Source: Curtobacterium sp. S6
Lineage (GTDB): Bacteria > Actinomycetota > Actinomycetes > Actinomycetales > Micrococcaceae
Reading direction: 5' to 3'
DNA length: 64,000 bases
Assembly: GCF_000710345.2 (NCBI RefSeq)
Contig: NZ_JHEL01000015.1
Span: 496,001 to 560,000, forward strand
Positions 1-8,828 of the stretch are shown in pieces. Within the stretch, counting starts at the first letter, position 1, and every line of letters begins with the position of its first letter. A program made the translations under genes and the position numbers. The notes under the pieces are model-generated. The model searched no databases and was not told where the DNA came from. It was given only the letters and a program-made list of their open reading frames with translations.

Positions 1-1332
1 ATGAAGGCCCTGACCGAGTACTTCGGCAAGCACTCCTGGGGCAACGCAACGCTCATCGACCTCATGACCGAGCTGGAGGCCACCTCCGGTCGCGAGCTGA
101 GCTCGTGGTCCCGGGCCTGGCTCGAAACGGCGGGCGTCAACACGCTGACGCCCTCGGTCGAGACCGACGCGGACGGCCGCATCGTCCGCATCGAGGTCAT
201 CCAGACCGCTCCGAATGAGCACCCCACCCTGAGGCCGCACCGCATGACCGCCGGCTTCTACGAGCTGGTCGACCAGAAGCTGGTCCGGGTGCACGGCGTG
301 GAATTCGACGTCGACGGAGAGCGGACCGAGATTCCCGACGTGGCCGGGCGCCCCCGTCCCGCGGTGATCCTCCTCAACGACCAAGACCTGGCCTATGCCA
401 AGGTCCGACTCGACGACGTGTCCTTCTTCCACGCCAAGACCCAGCTCAGGAACTTCGAGGAGTCCCTCCCCCGTGCCGTCGTGTGGAGCGCGGTCTGGAA
501 CGGCACCAGGGACGGCCAGATTCCGGCGCGCCAATTCGTGGAGATGCTGCTGGATAACATCGACGCCGAAACGGACTCCACGACCGTCTTGACCCAACTC
601 CGCAACCTCGCCACGACCTTGCGTTGGTACGTCAGGCCGGACGCCCAAGAGGAAACCCGGGAAAAGGCCGCCGAACGCCTGTGGGAAATTTCCCAGGGCG
701 CCCCGGAGGGCTCGGATCGCCAGTTGCAGTTCGTCCAGGCATTCGCCTCCCACGCGACGACCGATGAGCAGCTCGACATCCTGGAGGGGCTGTACAGCCA
801 GGAGATCACGCTGCCGGGGCTCGAGATCGATACGGATCTGGCCTGGAAGCTCCTGACCGGGCTCGTGGCCGCCGGCCGCCGGACCGCGGCGGACGTCGAC
901 GAATTCGCGGCGCGTGACAACACGTCGACCGGCGCCCAGCGGGCCGCGCAGGCCCGCGCCGCCGTCCCGACGGTTGAGGCGAAGGAAAAGGTGTGGGACA
1001 TGGTCGTCGACCACCACGACCTCCCCAACGTGATCCAGCGTTCCGCGATCGCCGGCTTCAACGCCACCAGCCGGGACGCCCTGTTGCGTCCCTTCGTGGA
1101 CCGCTATTTCGCCTCGATCGAGCGGGTCTGGACGGAGCTGTCACACGAGATCTCCCAGCAGATCATCACGGGGCTGTTCCCGCAGATCGCGGACCGAGAC
1201 GTCCTCGATGCCGCGGAAGAGTTCCTCGTTCAGCTCGGCGACGGCAAGGATTCGCTCCGCCGACAGGTGATGGAGGGCCGCGACGTCATCGAGCGGGCGC
1301 TGCGGGTCCAGTCCGCCGACGTCATGTCGTAG
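1..1332 (+). CDS. pepN: Aminopeptidase N, C-terminal part (cut by window edge)
   Basis: This is the last 443 residues of an M1-family zinc aminopeptidase, a cytoplasmic enzyme that removes N-terminal residues from peptides. What is present is the end of the catalytic region (the HSWGNATLIDLM and SWSRAWLETAGVNTL stretches typical of actinobacterial PepN) followed by the helical ERAP1-like C-terminal domain. The zinc site (HExxH) and GAMEN motif lie upstream of the window. The ATG at base 1 is almost certainly an internal methionine and not the start codon, because the family is about 850 residues long. The stop is TAG at 1330-1332. A globin gene follows 49 bases later on the same strand, the usual actinobacterial neighbour. 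Confidence 0.9.
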   Translation: MKALTEYFGKHSWGNATLIDLMTELEATSGRELSSWSRAWLETAGVNTLTPSVETDADGRIVRIEVIQTAPNEHPTLRPHRMTAGFYELVDQKLVRVHGVEFDVDGERTEIPDVAGRPRPAVILLNDQDLAYAKVRLDDVSFFHAKTQLRNFEESLPRAVVWSAVWNGTRDGQIPARQFVEMLLDNIDAETDSTTVLTQLRNLATTLRWYVRPDAQEETREKAAERLWEISQGAPEGSDRQLQFVQAFASHATTDEQLDILEGLYSQEITLPGLEIDTDLAWKLLTGLVAAGRRTAADVDEFAARDNTSTGAQRAAQARAAVPTVEAKEKVWDMVVDHHDLPNVIQRSAIAGFNATSRDALLRPFVDRYFASIERVWTELSHEISQQIITGLFPQIADRDVLDAAEEFLVQLGDGKDSLRRQVMEGRDVIERALRVQSADVMS

Positions 1333-1381
1333 GTAGGGGACGCATTCGCGTCGGCCGGGCTCGTCGTTGCACTATGGAGGC

Positions 1382-1777
1382 ATGACGAGTCCGGCCTCTC
1401 CCGTTCCCACGATGTACGAACAACTCGGTGGTCACCCCGCGATCCAACGCCTCACGACCGAGTTCTACCGGCGCGTGGAGAACGACCCCGATTTCAAGGC
1501 GCTCTACCCGGAATCCGATCTGGAACCCGCCCGCCGCCGGCTCGAGATGTTCTTGGAGCAATACTTCGGCGGCCCCACCACCTACAGCAAGGAACGGGGG
1601 CACCCGCGGTTACGGATGCGGCACGCGCCCTTCACGATCGACTCCTGGGCACGGGACCGGTGGCTCACGCACATGCGCGAGGCCCTCGACTGCCTGGAAC
1701 TTCCGCCCCTGCAGGACGGGATGATCTGGGGATATTTCGAACGTGCGGCGCACGCCATGACCAATACGCCCGGGTAA
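1382..1777 (+). CDS. glbO: Group II truncated hemoglobin (trHbO)
   Basis: A 131-residue haem-binding globin of the 2-over-2 fold. Members of this group bind O2 and NO and are thought to serve oxygen or reactive-nitrogen chemistry at the membrane. Diagnostic residues are visible: Tyr29 (B10, in TEFYRRV), Tyr42 (CD1, in KALYPESD), the proximal His81 (F8, in RMRHAPF) and Trp94 (G8, in RDRWLTH), which places it in group II. The ATG at 1382 is preceded by GGAGG only one base away, too close for normal ribosome binding. A CACTAT hexamer seven bases upstream would allow a leaderless mRNA. ATG 1412 (MYEQLGG) is an alternative start. It follows pepN as in many Micrococcales. Confidence 0.9.
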   Translation: MTSPASPVPTMYEQLGGHPAIQRLTTEFYRRVENDPDFKALYPESDLEPARRRLEMFLEQYFGGPTTYSKERGHPRLRMRHAPFTIDSWARDRWLTHMREALDCLELPPLQDGMIWGYFERAAHAMTNTPG

Positions 1778-1807
1778 TCGTTCCGCCCCGGAGCAGCCAT
1801 CGCGGCG

Positions 1808-2458
1808 TTAGAGCGCGGTCGCCGGCTTCGCAACGATGTGCCCGCGGGAGTTCGACAAGCGCCGCCACGGCCCATTGGCGTAGACGGTGAACCCTTCAGC
1901 GGTCTCGTTGAACCCCAAGACCGTGGCACCGAACATGGCCCCGCTGACGACTCCGTCTTCGGACTCCTCGCCCCAGATGCGCGACCGCACCGTGCTCAGG
2001 ACGGCGTTGCCCGGATTGACCGGCAGCGCCGACTCCACCGCCCGGATGCCGTCCCGGGCGATGCGCTCGATGCTCTCGGCGTCGAGGCGTCCCTGCTCGG
2101 TCCACCCCCTCGTCGGCGGCATGACCCCGGCCCAGGCCGCCGTCACGGTGGCCGGAGGGATCGACAGCTCGCCGTCGGTGCTCTCGATCCGGGCGAGGCG
2201 GTCGAGCACCGCCGACGCCTCGACGGTCGCGTCGGCCTCGGCCTGATGGGCCAGGTGCAGGGCCCGCATGCCGAGGACCGTCGGTACCGTATCGAGGAGC
2301 GTCTCCGCGCTCATGACCGGGGCCCAGACCGCCAAGGACCTTCCCCGGGCCTGAAGCCGCACCGCGGCAGTCGCTTCGATGGTCTTGACCCGTGACAAGA
2401 AGGTAGCGAGGTCTTTGGCTTGGCGGATATCCGCGAGGCGTAGCCGGTCATGGCGCAT
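1808..2458 (-). CDS. Conserved hypothetical protein, function unknown
   Basis: A 216-residue soluble protein beginning MRHDRLRLADIRQ. I do not recognise a catalytic motif. The N-terminal half is helical and rich in Ala, Arg and Glu; the C-terminal part has alternating hydrophobic strands (GATVLGFNETAEGFTVY) and ends in a basic segment. No signal peptide or membrane helix is evident. An in-frame start 33 bases upstream (2491) would add MIPNPRGTLHP; the internal ATG is preferred because it begins the conserved-looking part, but the start is uncertain. It converges with glbO (30-base gap) and is divergent from tesB. Confidence 0.6.
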   Translation of the reverse strand: MRHDRLRLADIRQAKDLATFLSRVKTIEATAAVRLQARGRSLAVWAPVMSAETLLDTVPTVLGMRALHLAHQAEADATVEASAVLDRLARIESTDGELSIPPATVTAAWAGVMPPTRGWTEQGRLDAESIERIARDGIRAVESALPVNPGNAVLSTVRSRIWGEESEDGVVSGAMFGATVLGFNETAEGFTVYANGPWRRLSNSRGHIVAKPATAL

Positions 2459-2592
2459 CGGGTGGAGAGTCCCTCTCGGGTTCGGAATCAAGAATGTGCC
2501 CGTCCATTATGGACCTTCCCGCGAGTCGCACGAGCCCCGCGACTCAGCATTGCGGCTTATGACTGTGGACGAGACCGCCATAGGATGCACAT

Positions 2593-3510
2593 GTGACCAC
2601 ATTCGACGAAACCCAGTTCCCTTCCGACGACTATGACCCCACGCGAGCTCTCGTCAGCATGCTCTCCCTGGAACCCGATCATCCGCTGCGCACCACGGAG
2701 GACATTTTCGTCGGGCGCACGATCGCCCCGGAAACGCCCCGTGTCTACGGTGGCCAGGTCTTCGGGCAGTCGGTCATGGCCGCGAGCAGAACCGTGGATC
2801 CGGAACGGCCCATTCACTCGATGCACGGATATTTCCTGCGCCCCGGTGACGTCTCGCAGCCCATCACCTTCGGCGTGGAGCGCATGCGTGACGGCAGGTC
2901 TTTCTCGGCCCGCAGGGTGCATGCGTATCAGAACGGCGAGGTCATTCTTTCGGCCATAGCGTCCTTTCAGCAGCCGGCGCGCGGGATCGAGCATCAGGAG
3001 CCTATGCCCACGGGGATCCCCGAGCCCGAGGATTTGAAGAGCTCGGAGGAACTCTGGGGCGGCATCGATCATCCGATGGCCCAGCGCGTGGTCCGCGGCC
3101 GCCCCTTTGAGATCCGCCACGTCACGGACCCCATCTATCTGCGCCCGTCCGAAGTCCACGAGCCCGTCAATACCGTGTGGTTCAAGACCCACGGGCGGCT
3201 ACCGGACGACCCCAGGATTCATCGCGCGGCCATCGCGTACGCCTCCGACTACACGCCCATGGATCCCATCCTTCGACGCCACGGGTTCATCTGGGCGCAG
3301 GAGGGATTGAGCCTGGCGTCCCTGGACCACGCCATCTGGTGGCATCGCCCGGCACGGGCCGACGAATGGCTTCTCTACACGCAGACCTCGCCCAATGCCT
3401 CGAGCGCCCGAGGTCTCGCGTGCGGCCGGATCTTCTCCCGCGACGGAGAGCTCGTGGCAACGACCACGCAAGAGGCTCTCGTGCGCGTGCCGGAGGAAGA
3501 CATCTCGTAG
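2593..3510 (+). CDS. tesB: Acyl-CoA thioesterase II
   Basis: A 305-residue double-hotdog thioesterase that hydrolyses medium and long acyl-CoAs to free acid and CoA in the cytoplasm. Both hotdog halves are present: the first with VYGGQVFGQS (51-60) and HGYFLRPG (78-85), the second with SLDHAIWWHR and ASSARGLACGRIF. The catalytic triad known from E. coli TesB is conserved as Asp245 (LDHAIW), Thr265 (YTQTSP) and Gln293 (TTTQEALVR). Length equals the family norm. The start is GTG 2593, with a GGA tract about 8 bases upstream. It is a single-gene unit, ended by a strong hairpin shared with the convergent ettA. It may buffer acyl-CoA pools for the fab and ole genes of this window, but that is inference. 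Confidence 0.92.
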   Translation: MTTFDETQFPSDDYDPTRALVSMLSLEPDHPLRTTEDIFVGRTIAPETPRVYGGQVFGQSVMAASRTVDPERPIHSMHGYFLRPGDVSQPITFGVERMRDGRSFSARRVHAYQNGEVILSAIASFQQPARGIEHQEPMPTGIPEPEDLKSSEELWGGIDHPMAQRVVRGRPFEIRHVTDPIYLRPSEVHEPVNTVWFKTHGRLPDDPRIHRAAIAYASDYTPMDPILRRHGFIWAQEGLSLASLDHAIWWHRPARADEWLLYTQTSPNASSARGLACGRIFSRDGELVATTTQEALVRVPEEDIS

Positions 3511-3562
3511 ATCGGGGCGGCCCCGGCCATCGCGGTGCGACGGGTCGGGGTTCCGGGCAGAT

Positions 3563-3614
3563 ACGACGACGCCCCGGTCGCTACCTCAGCGGGTGGCGAC
3601 CGGGGCGTCGTCGT
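3563..3614. terminator. 19-bp perfect hairpin between convergent tesB and ettA
   Basis: Arms 3563-3581 and 3596-3614 are perfectly complementary (19 bp, very GC rich) around a 14-base loop. There is no good U-run on either side. It sits in the 118-base gap between two converging genes, so a bidirectional terminator or RNA 3' end stabiliser is the likely role. Confidence 0.6.
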
Positions 3615-3628
3615 GACATGGCCTGATC

Positions 3629-5311
3629 TCAGTCGCGGGTCAGGCGACGGTGGGTGAGGCGATGCGGCCGTGCGGCCTCCGGGCCGAGTCGCTCGACCTT
3701 GTTCTCCTCGTAGGACTCGAAGTTCCCCTCGAACCAGTACCACTTGTCCGGTTCTTCCTCGGTGCCTTCCCAGGCGAGGATGTGGGTCGCGACCCGGTCG
3801 AGGAACCACCGATCGTGCGAGACCACGACCGCGCAACCCGGGAAGTCCAGGAGCGCGTTCTCGAGAGATGCGAGGGTCTCGACGTCGAGGTCGTTGGTCG
3901 GCTCGTCGAGGAGCAGAAGGTTTCCGCCCTGCTTGAGGGTCAGCGCCAGGTTGAGGCGGTTGCGCTCACCGCCGGACAGGACGCCGGCCTTCTTCTGCTG
4001 GTCGGGACCCTTGAAGCCGAAGGCCGAGACGTACGCCCGGGAGGGCATCTCGACCTGGCCCACGTGGATGAAGTCCAGACCGTCCGAGACGACTTCCCAC
4101 AGCGTCTTCTCCGGATCGATATTGGCCCGGTTCTGATCGACGTAGGAAATCTTGACGGAGTCACCGATCTTGAGGTCTCCCCCATCGAGGGATTCCATGC
4201 CGACGATCGTCTTGAACAGCGTCGACTTACCGACACCGTTCGGGCCGATCACGCCGACAATTCCGTTACGCGGCAACGAGAAGGAGAGGTCCTTGATCAG
4301 GCTTCGATCCCCGAACCCCTTTTGCAGGTTCTCGGCCTCGATAACCAGGTTTCCGAGGCGGGGCCCCGGGGGAATCTGGATCTCCTCGAAGTCGAGCTTA
4401 CGGGTCTTCTCGGCCTCCGCGGCCATCTCTTCGTATCGCGCGAGTCGGGCCTTGGACTTGGTCTGGCGGCCCTTCGAATTGGACCGGACCCAGTCGAGCT
4501 CGTCGGCCAGGCGTCGAGCCAGCTTGGCGTCCTTCTTGCCCTGGACCTCCAGGCGCTTACGCTTGGTCTCGAGGTAGGTGGAGTAGTTGCCTTCGTATCC
4601 GTGAAGACGGCCTCGCTCGACCTCGCAGATCCATTCGGCCACGTGGTCGAGGAAGTACCGGTCGTGGGTCACGGCCAGGACCGCACCGTGATACGACGCG
4701 AGGTGCTGCTCGAGCCACAGCACCGATTCGGCGTCCAGGTGGTTGGTCGGCTCGTCCAGGAGCAATAGGTCCGGCTTCTGCAACAGGAGCTTGCACAGGG
4801 CCACGCGGCGACGTTCACCACCGGAGAGGTTGCTGACCATCGCGTCGCCGGGCGGGCAACGGAGAGCGTCCATCGCCTGCTCGAGCTGACTGTCCAGGTC
4901 CCACGCGTTGGCGGCGTCGATATCGCCTTGCAGCTGGCCCATCTCTTCCATCAGCGCGTCGAAGTCGGCGTCCGGATTGGCCATTTCCTCGGAAATGGCG
5001 TTGTAGCGGTCCAGCTTGCCCTTGATCTCGCCAACGCCTTCTTCGACGTTACCCAGAACGGTCTTCTCTTCGTTCAGCGGCGGTTCCTGGAGCAGGATAC
5101 CGACGGAGTATCCGGGGCTCAGCCGCGCTTCACCGTTGGACGGCTGATCGAGGCCTGCCATGATCTTGAGGATGGTCGACTTACCGGCACCGTTCGGTCC
5201 GACGACGCCGATTTTGGCGCCCGGATAGAACGACATGGTCACATCGTCCAGGATGACCTTGTCGCCCACTTTCTTGCGGGCTTTAGACATCGTATAAATA
5301 AATTCAGCCAT
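3629..5311 (-). CDS. ettA: ABC-F translation factor, energy-dependent translational throttle EttA
   Basis: A 560-residue soluble protein with two ABC ATPase domains and no membrane segment. EttA binds the ribosomal E site and gates the first rounds of translation according to the ATP/ADP ratio. Seen in order: start MAEFIYTMSKARKKVG, Walker A GPNGAGKST, LSGGERRR, the DEPTNHLDAES box, the linker rich in Lys/Arg (tip region), a second Walker A GPNGVGKST, LSGGERNR and DEPTNDLD. Length and the YTM-KARK N-terminus separate EttA from other ABC-F members. The start at 5311 matches this N-terminus; a longer frame to 5353 has no support. GGGAGG lies only one base before the ATG, with a CATAGT hexamer further upstream. 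Confidence 0.95.
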   Translation of the reverse strand: MAEFIYTMSKARKKVGDKVILDDVTMSFYPGAKIGVVGPNGAGKSTILKIMAGLDQPSNGEARLSPGYSVGILLQEPPLNEEKTVLGNVEEGVGEIKGKLDRYNAISEEMANPDADFDALMEEMGQLQGDIDAANAWDLDSQLEQAMDALRCPPGDAMVSNLSGGERRRVALCKLLLQKPDLLLLDEPTNHLDAESVLWLEQHLASYHGAVLAVTHDRYFLDHVAEWICEVERGRLHGYEGNYSTYLETKRKRLEVQGKKDAKLARRLADELDWVRSNSKGRQTKSKARLARYEEMAAEAEKTRKLDFEEIQIPPGPRLGNLVIEAENLQKGFGDRSLIKDLSFSLPRNGIVGVIGPNGVGKSTLFKTIVGMESLDGGDLKIGDSVKISYVDQNRANIDPEKTLWEVVSDGLDFIHVGQVEMPSRAYVSAFGFKGPDQQKKAGVLSGGERNRLNLALTLKQGGNLLLLDEPTNDLDVETLASLENALLDFPGCAVVVSHDRWFLDRVATHILAWEGTEEEPDKWYWFEGNFESYEENKVERLGPEAARPHRLTHRRLTRD

Positions 5312-5424
5312 GCCTCCCAGGCTACTATGCCCAGGCCCTGACCTGGCCATCACGACGAGGTGAGTAGCGCTCGAATGTTCAGGCCACCGCGCTCATGAAC
5401 ACCGGCCGTCGGCAAATCCACCGA

Positions 5425-5889
5425 TTATTCGTTGTGGACCCCGCCGATCAGGCACCGCCCGTCGGCCATTGGCGGGGCTTCCGTCACGGTCACGGTCCGA
5501 TCGGGGCGCACGTCGACCAGAAGGCAACGCCCCTCATGGGAGATCGCGGCGTCCACATTGTCTACGTCAAGGCCCGTGGGGGTCGTGTTCTGACCTGTTT
5601 CGATGCTCTCGTCGGCCCATCCCGCGTTCACCAGTGCCTGCCTCAGCGCCCGTTCGGTGGGGTCCCCCTGGAGGCCTGATTCGACGGCTCGTCGCACCCG
5701 GTTGGTCTCCTCGCTCCCCTCGCCCGCGCCGTCGCTCGTGCCCGCCGGGGCATGGCTGGCGGTCGTCGTCGGCGAGGACGACGCCTCGCTGGGCTTGTCG
5801 GCCACGGAGCAACCGCTCACGAGGCCCAGGATGACGGCGACCGAGAGGGCTGCCGACGTCCGGCGCGGAAGAGATGAACAACGCGTCAT
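5425..5889 (-). CDS. Small secreted lipoprotein (DUF6993-like)
   Basis: A 154-residue exported protein. The N-terminus has basic residues, a hydrophobic run (AALSVAVILGL) and a lipobox LVSGC with the lipidated cysteine at about residue 27. A Ser/Thr/Pro-rich linker follows (SEASSSPTTTASHAPAGT), then a compact domain of about 90 residues containing ETGQNTTPTGLDVDNVDAA and two cysteines (GRCLLVDV, DGRCLIGG). I believe this corresponds to DUF6993, a family of unknown function in Micrococcales, but could not check. ATG 5889 has AAAGG seven bases upstream; ATG 5904 is an alternative. It lies upstream of ettA in the same direction. Confidence 0.75.
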   Translation of the reverse strand: MTRCSSLPRRTSAALSVAVILGLVSGCSVADKPSEASSSPTTTASHAPAGTSDGAGEGSEETNRVRRAVESGLQGDPTERALRQALVNAGWADESIETGQNTTPTGLDVDNVDAAISHEGRCLLVDVRPDRTVTVTEAPPMADGRCLIGGVHNE

Positions 5890-6078
5890 GGATGAACCTT
5901 TCATGCTTCACCGGCGGACCGCTCCGACGGCAAACTCCTGAGGAAATTTTGCCACGTGTCGACCGCCGGGTCTCCGAATATGGGTCCTGGCGGCCCACGC
6001 GGGCGGTTCGGTCGGCCCTCTCGCATGGCAATCTGATCACCTTGGGGTTACAGGGTGATGGTCATCGTTCCAATCTGT

Positions 6079-6092
6079 TATCAAATTTGATA
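6079..6092. promoter_or_regulatory. 14-bp AT-rich palindrome upstream of ctlX
   Basis: TATCAAATTTGATA is a perfect 14-bp palindrome in an otherwise GC-rich genome, 75 bases before the GTG of the ctlX-like gene and in the promoter-sized gap to the divergent lipoprotein. This shape suits a dimeric repressor or an Lrp/AsnC-type regulator. The binding protein is unknown. Confidence 0.45.
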
Positions 6093-6166
6093 TATCGCAT
6101 CCAGACTGTTGCCCCATAGAGTCATTGCGCCAGACATCATCATCTCGATCACGGAGGAGCCGACAC

Positions 6167-7168
6167 GTGAGCCAATCAACAATTGACCGTCCGGACCGCA
6201 CGGCCATCGACGAGCGCCGCCCCGAGCCTCAGGAAGCCGCAATTCCGCGCAGGCAAGGTCCGGAACGCGTGATTCTCGTCAGGCCTCATCACTTCGTGCC
6301 GAACCCCATGACCGAGACCGACAATAGGTTCCAGAGCCGCCCCTCCACGGATACCGTGCCCGTGGCCCAACGCGCCTTCGACGAGGTGTCGGACGTGGCC
6401 CAGGCGCTCCGGGAAATCGGCGTGGGAGTGACCATATTCGAGGACCCCACGGTGGAAACCCCCGACAGCGTCTTCCCCAACAACTGGTTCACCACTCATC
6501 ACGACGGCACTGTCGTCGTCTTCCCCATGCACGCCCCCAACAGGAGGGCGGAGCGTCGCCAGGACATCTTGGATCACCTCCGCACCTCCGGCCGGGTCTG
6601 CCGGGTCATCGACTACAGCCCCTCCGAGGCCGACGATCAGTATCTCGAGGGAACCGGGGCCATGGTGCTGGACCACCTCGAGCGGATTGCCTACGTGTGC
6701 CGATCCCAGCGAGTCTCCACGGAGGTCCTGGACCGGTTCTGTGCCGATCTGGGTTACCGGCCGGTGGTTTTCGACGCCACCGACCGGGACGGCGTGCCGG
6801 TTTATCACACCAATGTCCTCATGTCCGTGGGAACGCGCATCGCGGTCATCGGCACCGAGATGATCCGCGATCGAACCGAACGCCAATGGGTCATCGAATC
6901 CCTCGAAGCCAGCGGGCGTCGCGTCGTCGACCTGACCGAGGACCAGATCCATCAGTTCGCGGGCAATTGCCTGGAGGTCTCAGGCGTCAATGGACCCGCG
7001 CTCATCATGTCCACTACGGCGAAACGCTCGCTCACGGACCGGCAATTGCGCTCGCTGGAAGAGGTCGTCAGCATCACGGCGGTCGACGTCTCGACGATCG
7101 AATCGGCCGGAGGTTCCATTCGCTGCATGATTGCCGGGAACCATCTGCCGTCCAGGCCGCAGGACTGA
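6167..7168 (+). CDS. ctlX: Arginine deiminase-like amidinohydrolase, CtlX family
   Basis: A 333-residue member of the guanidino-group modifying (pentein) fold, annotated in related bacteria as citrulline-utilisation hydrolase CtlX. The start MSQSTIDRPDRT at GTG 6167 is supported by GGAGGAG seven bases upstream. Family motifs: RPHHFVPNPMTETDNRFQ near the N-terminus, FPNNWFTTHHDG, QYLEGTGAMVLD, VYHTNVLMSVG, FAGNCLEV and a terminal GGSIRCMIAGNHL. The Glu of LEGTG, His of YHTNV and Cys of IRCMIA are in the positions expected for the catalytic set of the fold. It is monocistronic and converges with a methyltransferase. The substrate (citrulline or another ureido/guanidino compound) is not established from sequence. 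Confidence 0.8.
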   Translation: MSQSTIDRPDRTAIDERRPEPQEAAIPRRQGPERVILVRPHHFVPNPMTETDNRFQSRPSTDTVPVAQRAFDEVSDVAQALREIGVGVTIFEDPTVETPDSVFPNNWFTTHHDGTVVVFPMHAPNRRAERRQDILDHLRTSGRVCRVIDYSPSEADDQYLEGTGAMVLDHLERIAYVCRSQRVSTEVLDRFCADLGYRPVVFDATDRDGVPVYHTNVLMSVGTRIAVIGTEMIRDRTERQWVIESLEASGRRVVDLTEDQIHQFAGNCLEVSGVNGPALIMSTTAKRSLTDRQLRSLEEVVSITAVDVSTIESAGGSIRCMIAGNHLPSRPQD

Positions 7169-7238
7169 ACGCCCGGGCCGCGGGCCCTCCCGCCTGAGGC
7201 CGCACCCACCCTGGGTAAGTGGCCTCGGGTCCTGCCGG

Positions 7239-8063
7239 TTAGGCCCGAAGAACCAAATCGGTATGCACCATGCAGAACCACGCGTCGGGGTCGTCGCCCC
7301 ATCGTTGCCAGGCCGCGGCCATTTCGTCGATCTGACTCTGATCCACGCCTTGTTCGCGCGCCTGCTCGACGAATTTCGACGACCTCACCCTTTCGGCCTG
7401 ACTCCCGCCCCACCACGCGGTATCTTCCGGCGTGGCATAGGTCCACGTGGAGGTTCCAATCGAGGCTACGTTCGCCTCGGCAAGCCGGGCCCACCGGCGC
7501 AATCGACGACCCGCGTCGGGTTCGCCCCCGCGCAGACGCGCACCAGAAGAGTAGACGGATAGCCATCGGTCCATTCCCGAGGATTCCGGGAACCACGTCA
7601 TCGCGCCGTAGTCGGCATCCCTCACCGCCACGATGCCTCCCGGGCGACAGAGCCTCACCATGGCTCGGAGCGCCTCGACCGGCCGCGACAGATGCTGAAG
7701 CACCTGATGGGCGTGGACGATGTCGAATCCTCCGGCATCTTCCGCCAGGCCGAAGAGGTCCCCCACCTCGAAGGAGGCATTGGGCACCCCGCTCGCCCGC
7801 GCGTGCGACCGGGCCTCCTCGACGGCAACGCCCGACACATCAATGCCCAGGACCGACCCGGTGGCCCCGACGATCCCGGCTAGATCCGTCGAGATCGTCC
7901 CGGGTCCGCACCCGATATCCAGGATCCGGTCGCCGGGCGCGATGCTGTCCAGGAAATATCCGCAGCTGTTCCGCGCGGTTCGGGTCGCATGCGAGGCCAA
8001 GACGCTGCGGTGATGCCCGTGGCTGTAGTCCTGCAGGGAGCGTTGGGAATAAGGTTCCGTCAT
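7239..8063 (-). CDS. Class I SAM-dependent methyltransferase
   Basis: A 274-residue cytoplasmic methyltransferase. SAM-binding motif I is ILDIGCGPGTIS, followed by the acidic end of strand 2 (VLGIDVSG) and motif DIVHAHQVLQHLSRPVEALR, the pattern of UbiE/Methyltransf_11 enzymes. The N-terminus (EPYSQRSLQDYSHGHHRSVLASH) resembles actinobacterial small-molecule methyltransferases that act on quinone-like or antibiotic-like substrates. The substrate cannot be deduced. It stands alone, converging with ctlX. Confidence 0.82.
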   Translation of the reverse strand: MTEPYSQRSLQDYSHGHHRSVLASHATRTARNSCGYFLDSIAPGDRILDIGCGPGTISTDLAGIVGATGSVLGIDVSGVAVEEARSHARASGVPNASFEVGDLFGLAEDAGGFDIVHAHQVLQHLSRPVEALRAMVRLCRPGGIVAVRDADYGAMTWFPESSGMDRWLSVYSSGARLRGGEPDAGRRLRRWARLAEANVASIGTSTWTYATPEDTAWWGGSQAERVRSSKFVEQAREQGVDQSQIDEMAAAWQRWGDDPDAWFCMVHTDLVLRA

Positions 8064-8244
8064 CCCGGCAGGATACGGCCGGCGAGCCTGCCTGGGCGAT
8101 GGTTCCCCGCATGGTGAGACGCGTACGCGCGCCAGCTGTGATCCTCACCTCCGGCGGCATACCGCGGTGACTAGGCGCAACGGCGGCTACCACCCGGTAA
8201 GATACCCAACGGTAATAAGCCTCCCCCTGACTTCGAGGAACCCT

Positions 8245-8817
8245 ATGTCCCCCACCCGAATGTCCGCCCCTTCTCGACGCACTATCGCCAAGGGCACCGC
8301 GTGGTCGATGCCCATCATCGCCGCTGCCGCCGCGACCCCCACGTACGCCGCGTCGGCACAGCCCGGCCTCCAGGGGTGGGTGACACTGGGCAAATCCTGC
8401 AACACCACCAGCGCCCTGACGCTCTCAGGTGTTGGCGCGTATCCCGATCGAGGCATCTGGATCGAGCAGGCCTCGGCCACCTCGAAAGCCACCAATGCCT
8501 CGCTGACCTACTACGTCTCCTCAAGCCTCGGCAACCTCACGTGGAAGGCTCAGGCCGATAATGGTGCGTGGTCAATACCGGTGGTCGACACCGCCGCGCC
8601 GGCAAAAGCGGGATTCACCGCCTACACCACGAAGTATTCGGGTACCTGGTCTTTCAAGAGCGACGCCAATGTCCTCCTGGCCAGCTCGAACCCCAGCTTT
8701 ACGGCCGCATTGACCACTTATTCCGCCTGCACCGCCGGCATTCAGGCCTACGCAACCCGAGACGTCACCGTCGACGGCAATCGGATTCAGTTCACGCGCG
8801 GCCCCATCACCCTTTAA
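8245..8817 (+). CDS. Tat-exported surface protein of unknown function
   Basis: A 190-residue exported protein. The N-terminus carries SRRTIAK, a good match to the twin-arginine consensus, followed by a hydrophobic Ala-rich stretch and a cleavage region TYAASA. The mature part (about 160 residues) is rich in Ser, Thr, Ala and Tyr, and looks like a beta-sandwich. It contains two Cys (GKSCNTTS and YSACTAG) that could pair. The start ATG 8245 has GAGGAA four bases upstream; ATG 8260 (MSAPSRRT) is possible. A longer in-frame extension from 8167 was rejected. It is followed 11 bases later by a short gene. The SRRT-AKG-AW N-terminus recurs in families of actinobacterial surface proteins, but the mature domain is not recognised. 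Confidence 0.75.
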   Translation: MSPTRMSAPSRRTIAKGTAWSMPIIAAAAATPTYAASAQPGLQGWVTLGKSCNTTSALTLSGVGAYPDRGIWIEQASATSKATNASLTYYVSSSLGNLTWKAQADNGAWSIPVVDTAAPAKAGFTAYTTKYSGTWSFKSDANVLLASSNPSFTAALTTYSACTAGIQAYATRDVTVDGNRIQFTRGPITL

Positions 8818-8828
8818 GGAGAATCACA

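Noticed and set aside
7196..7226. Inverted repeat GAGGCC/GGCCTC between ctlX and the methyltransferase
   Set aside because: The stem is only six or seven bp with a mismatch and no U-run; too weak to list as a terminator.
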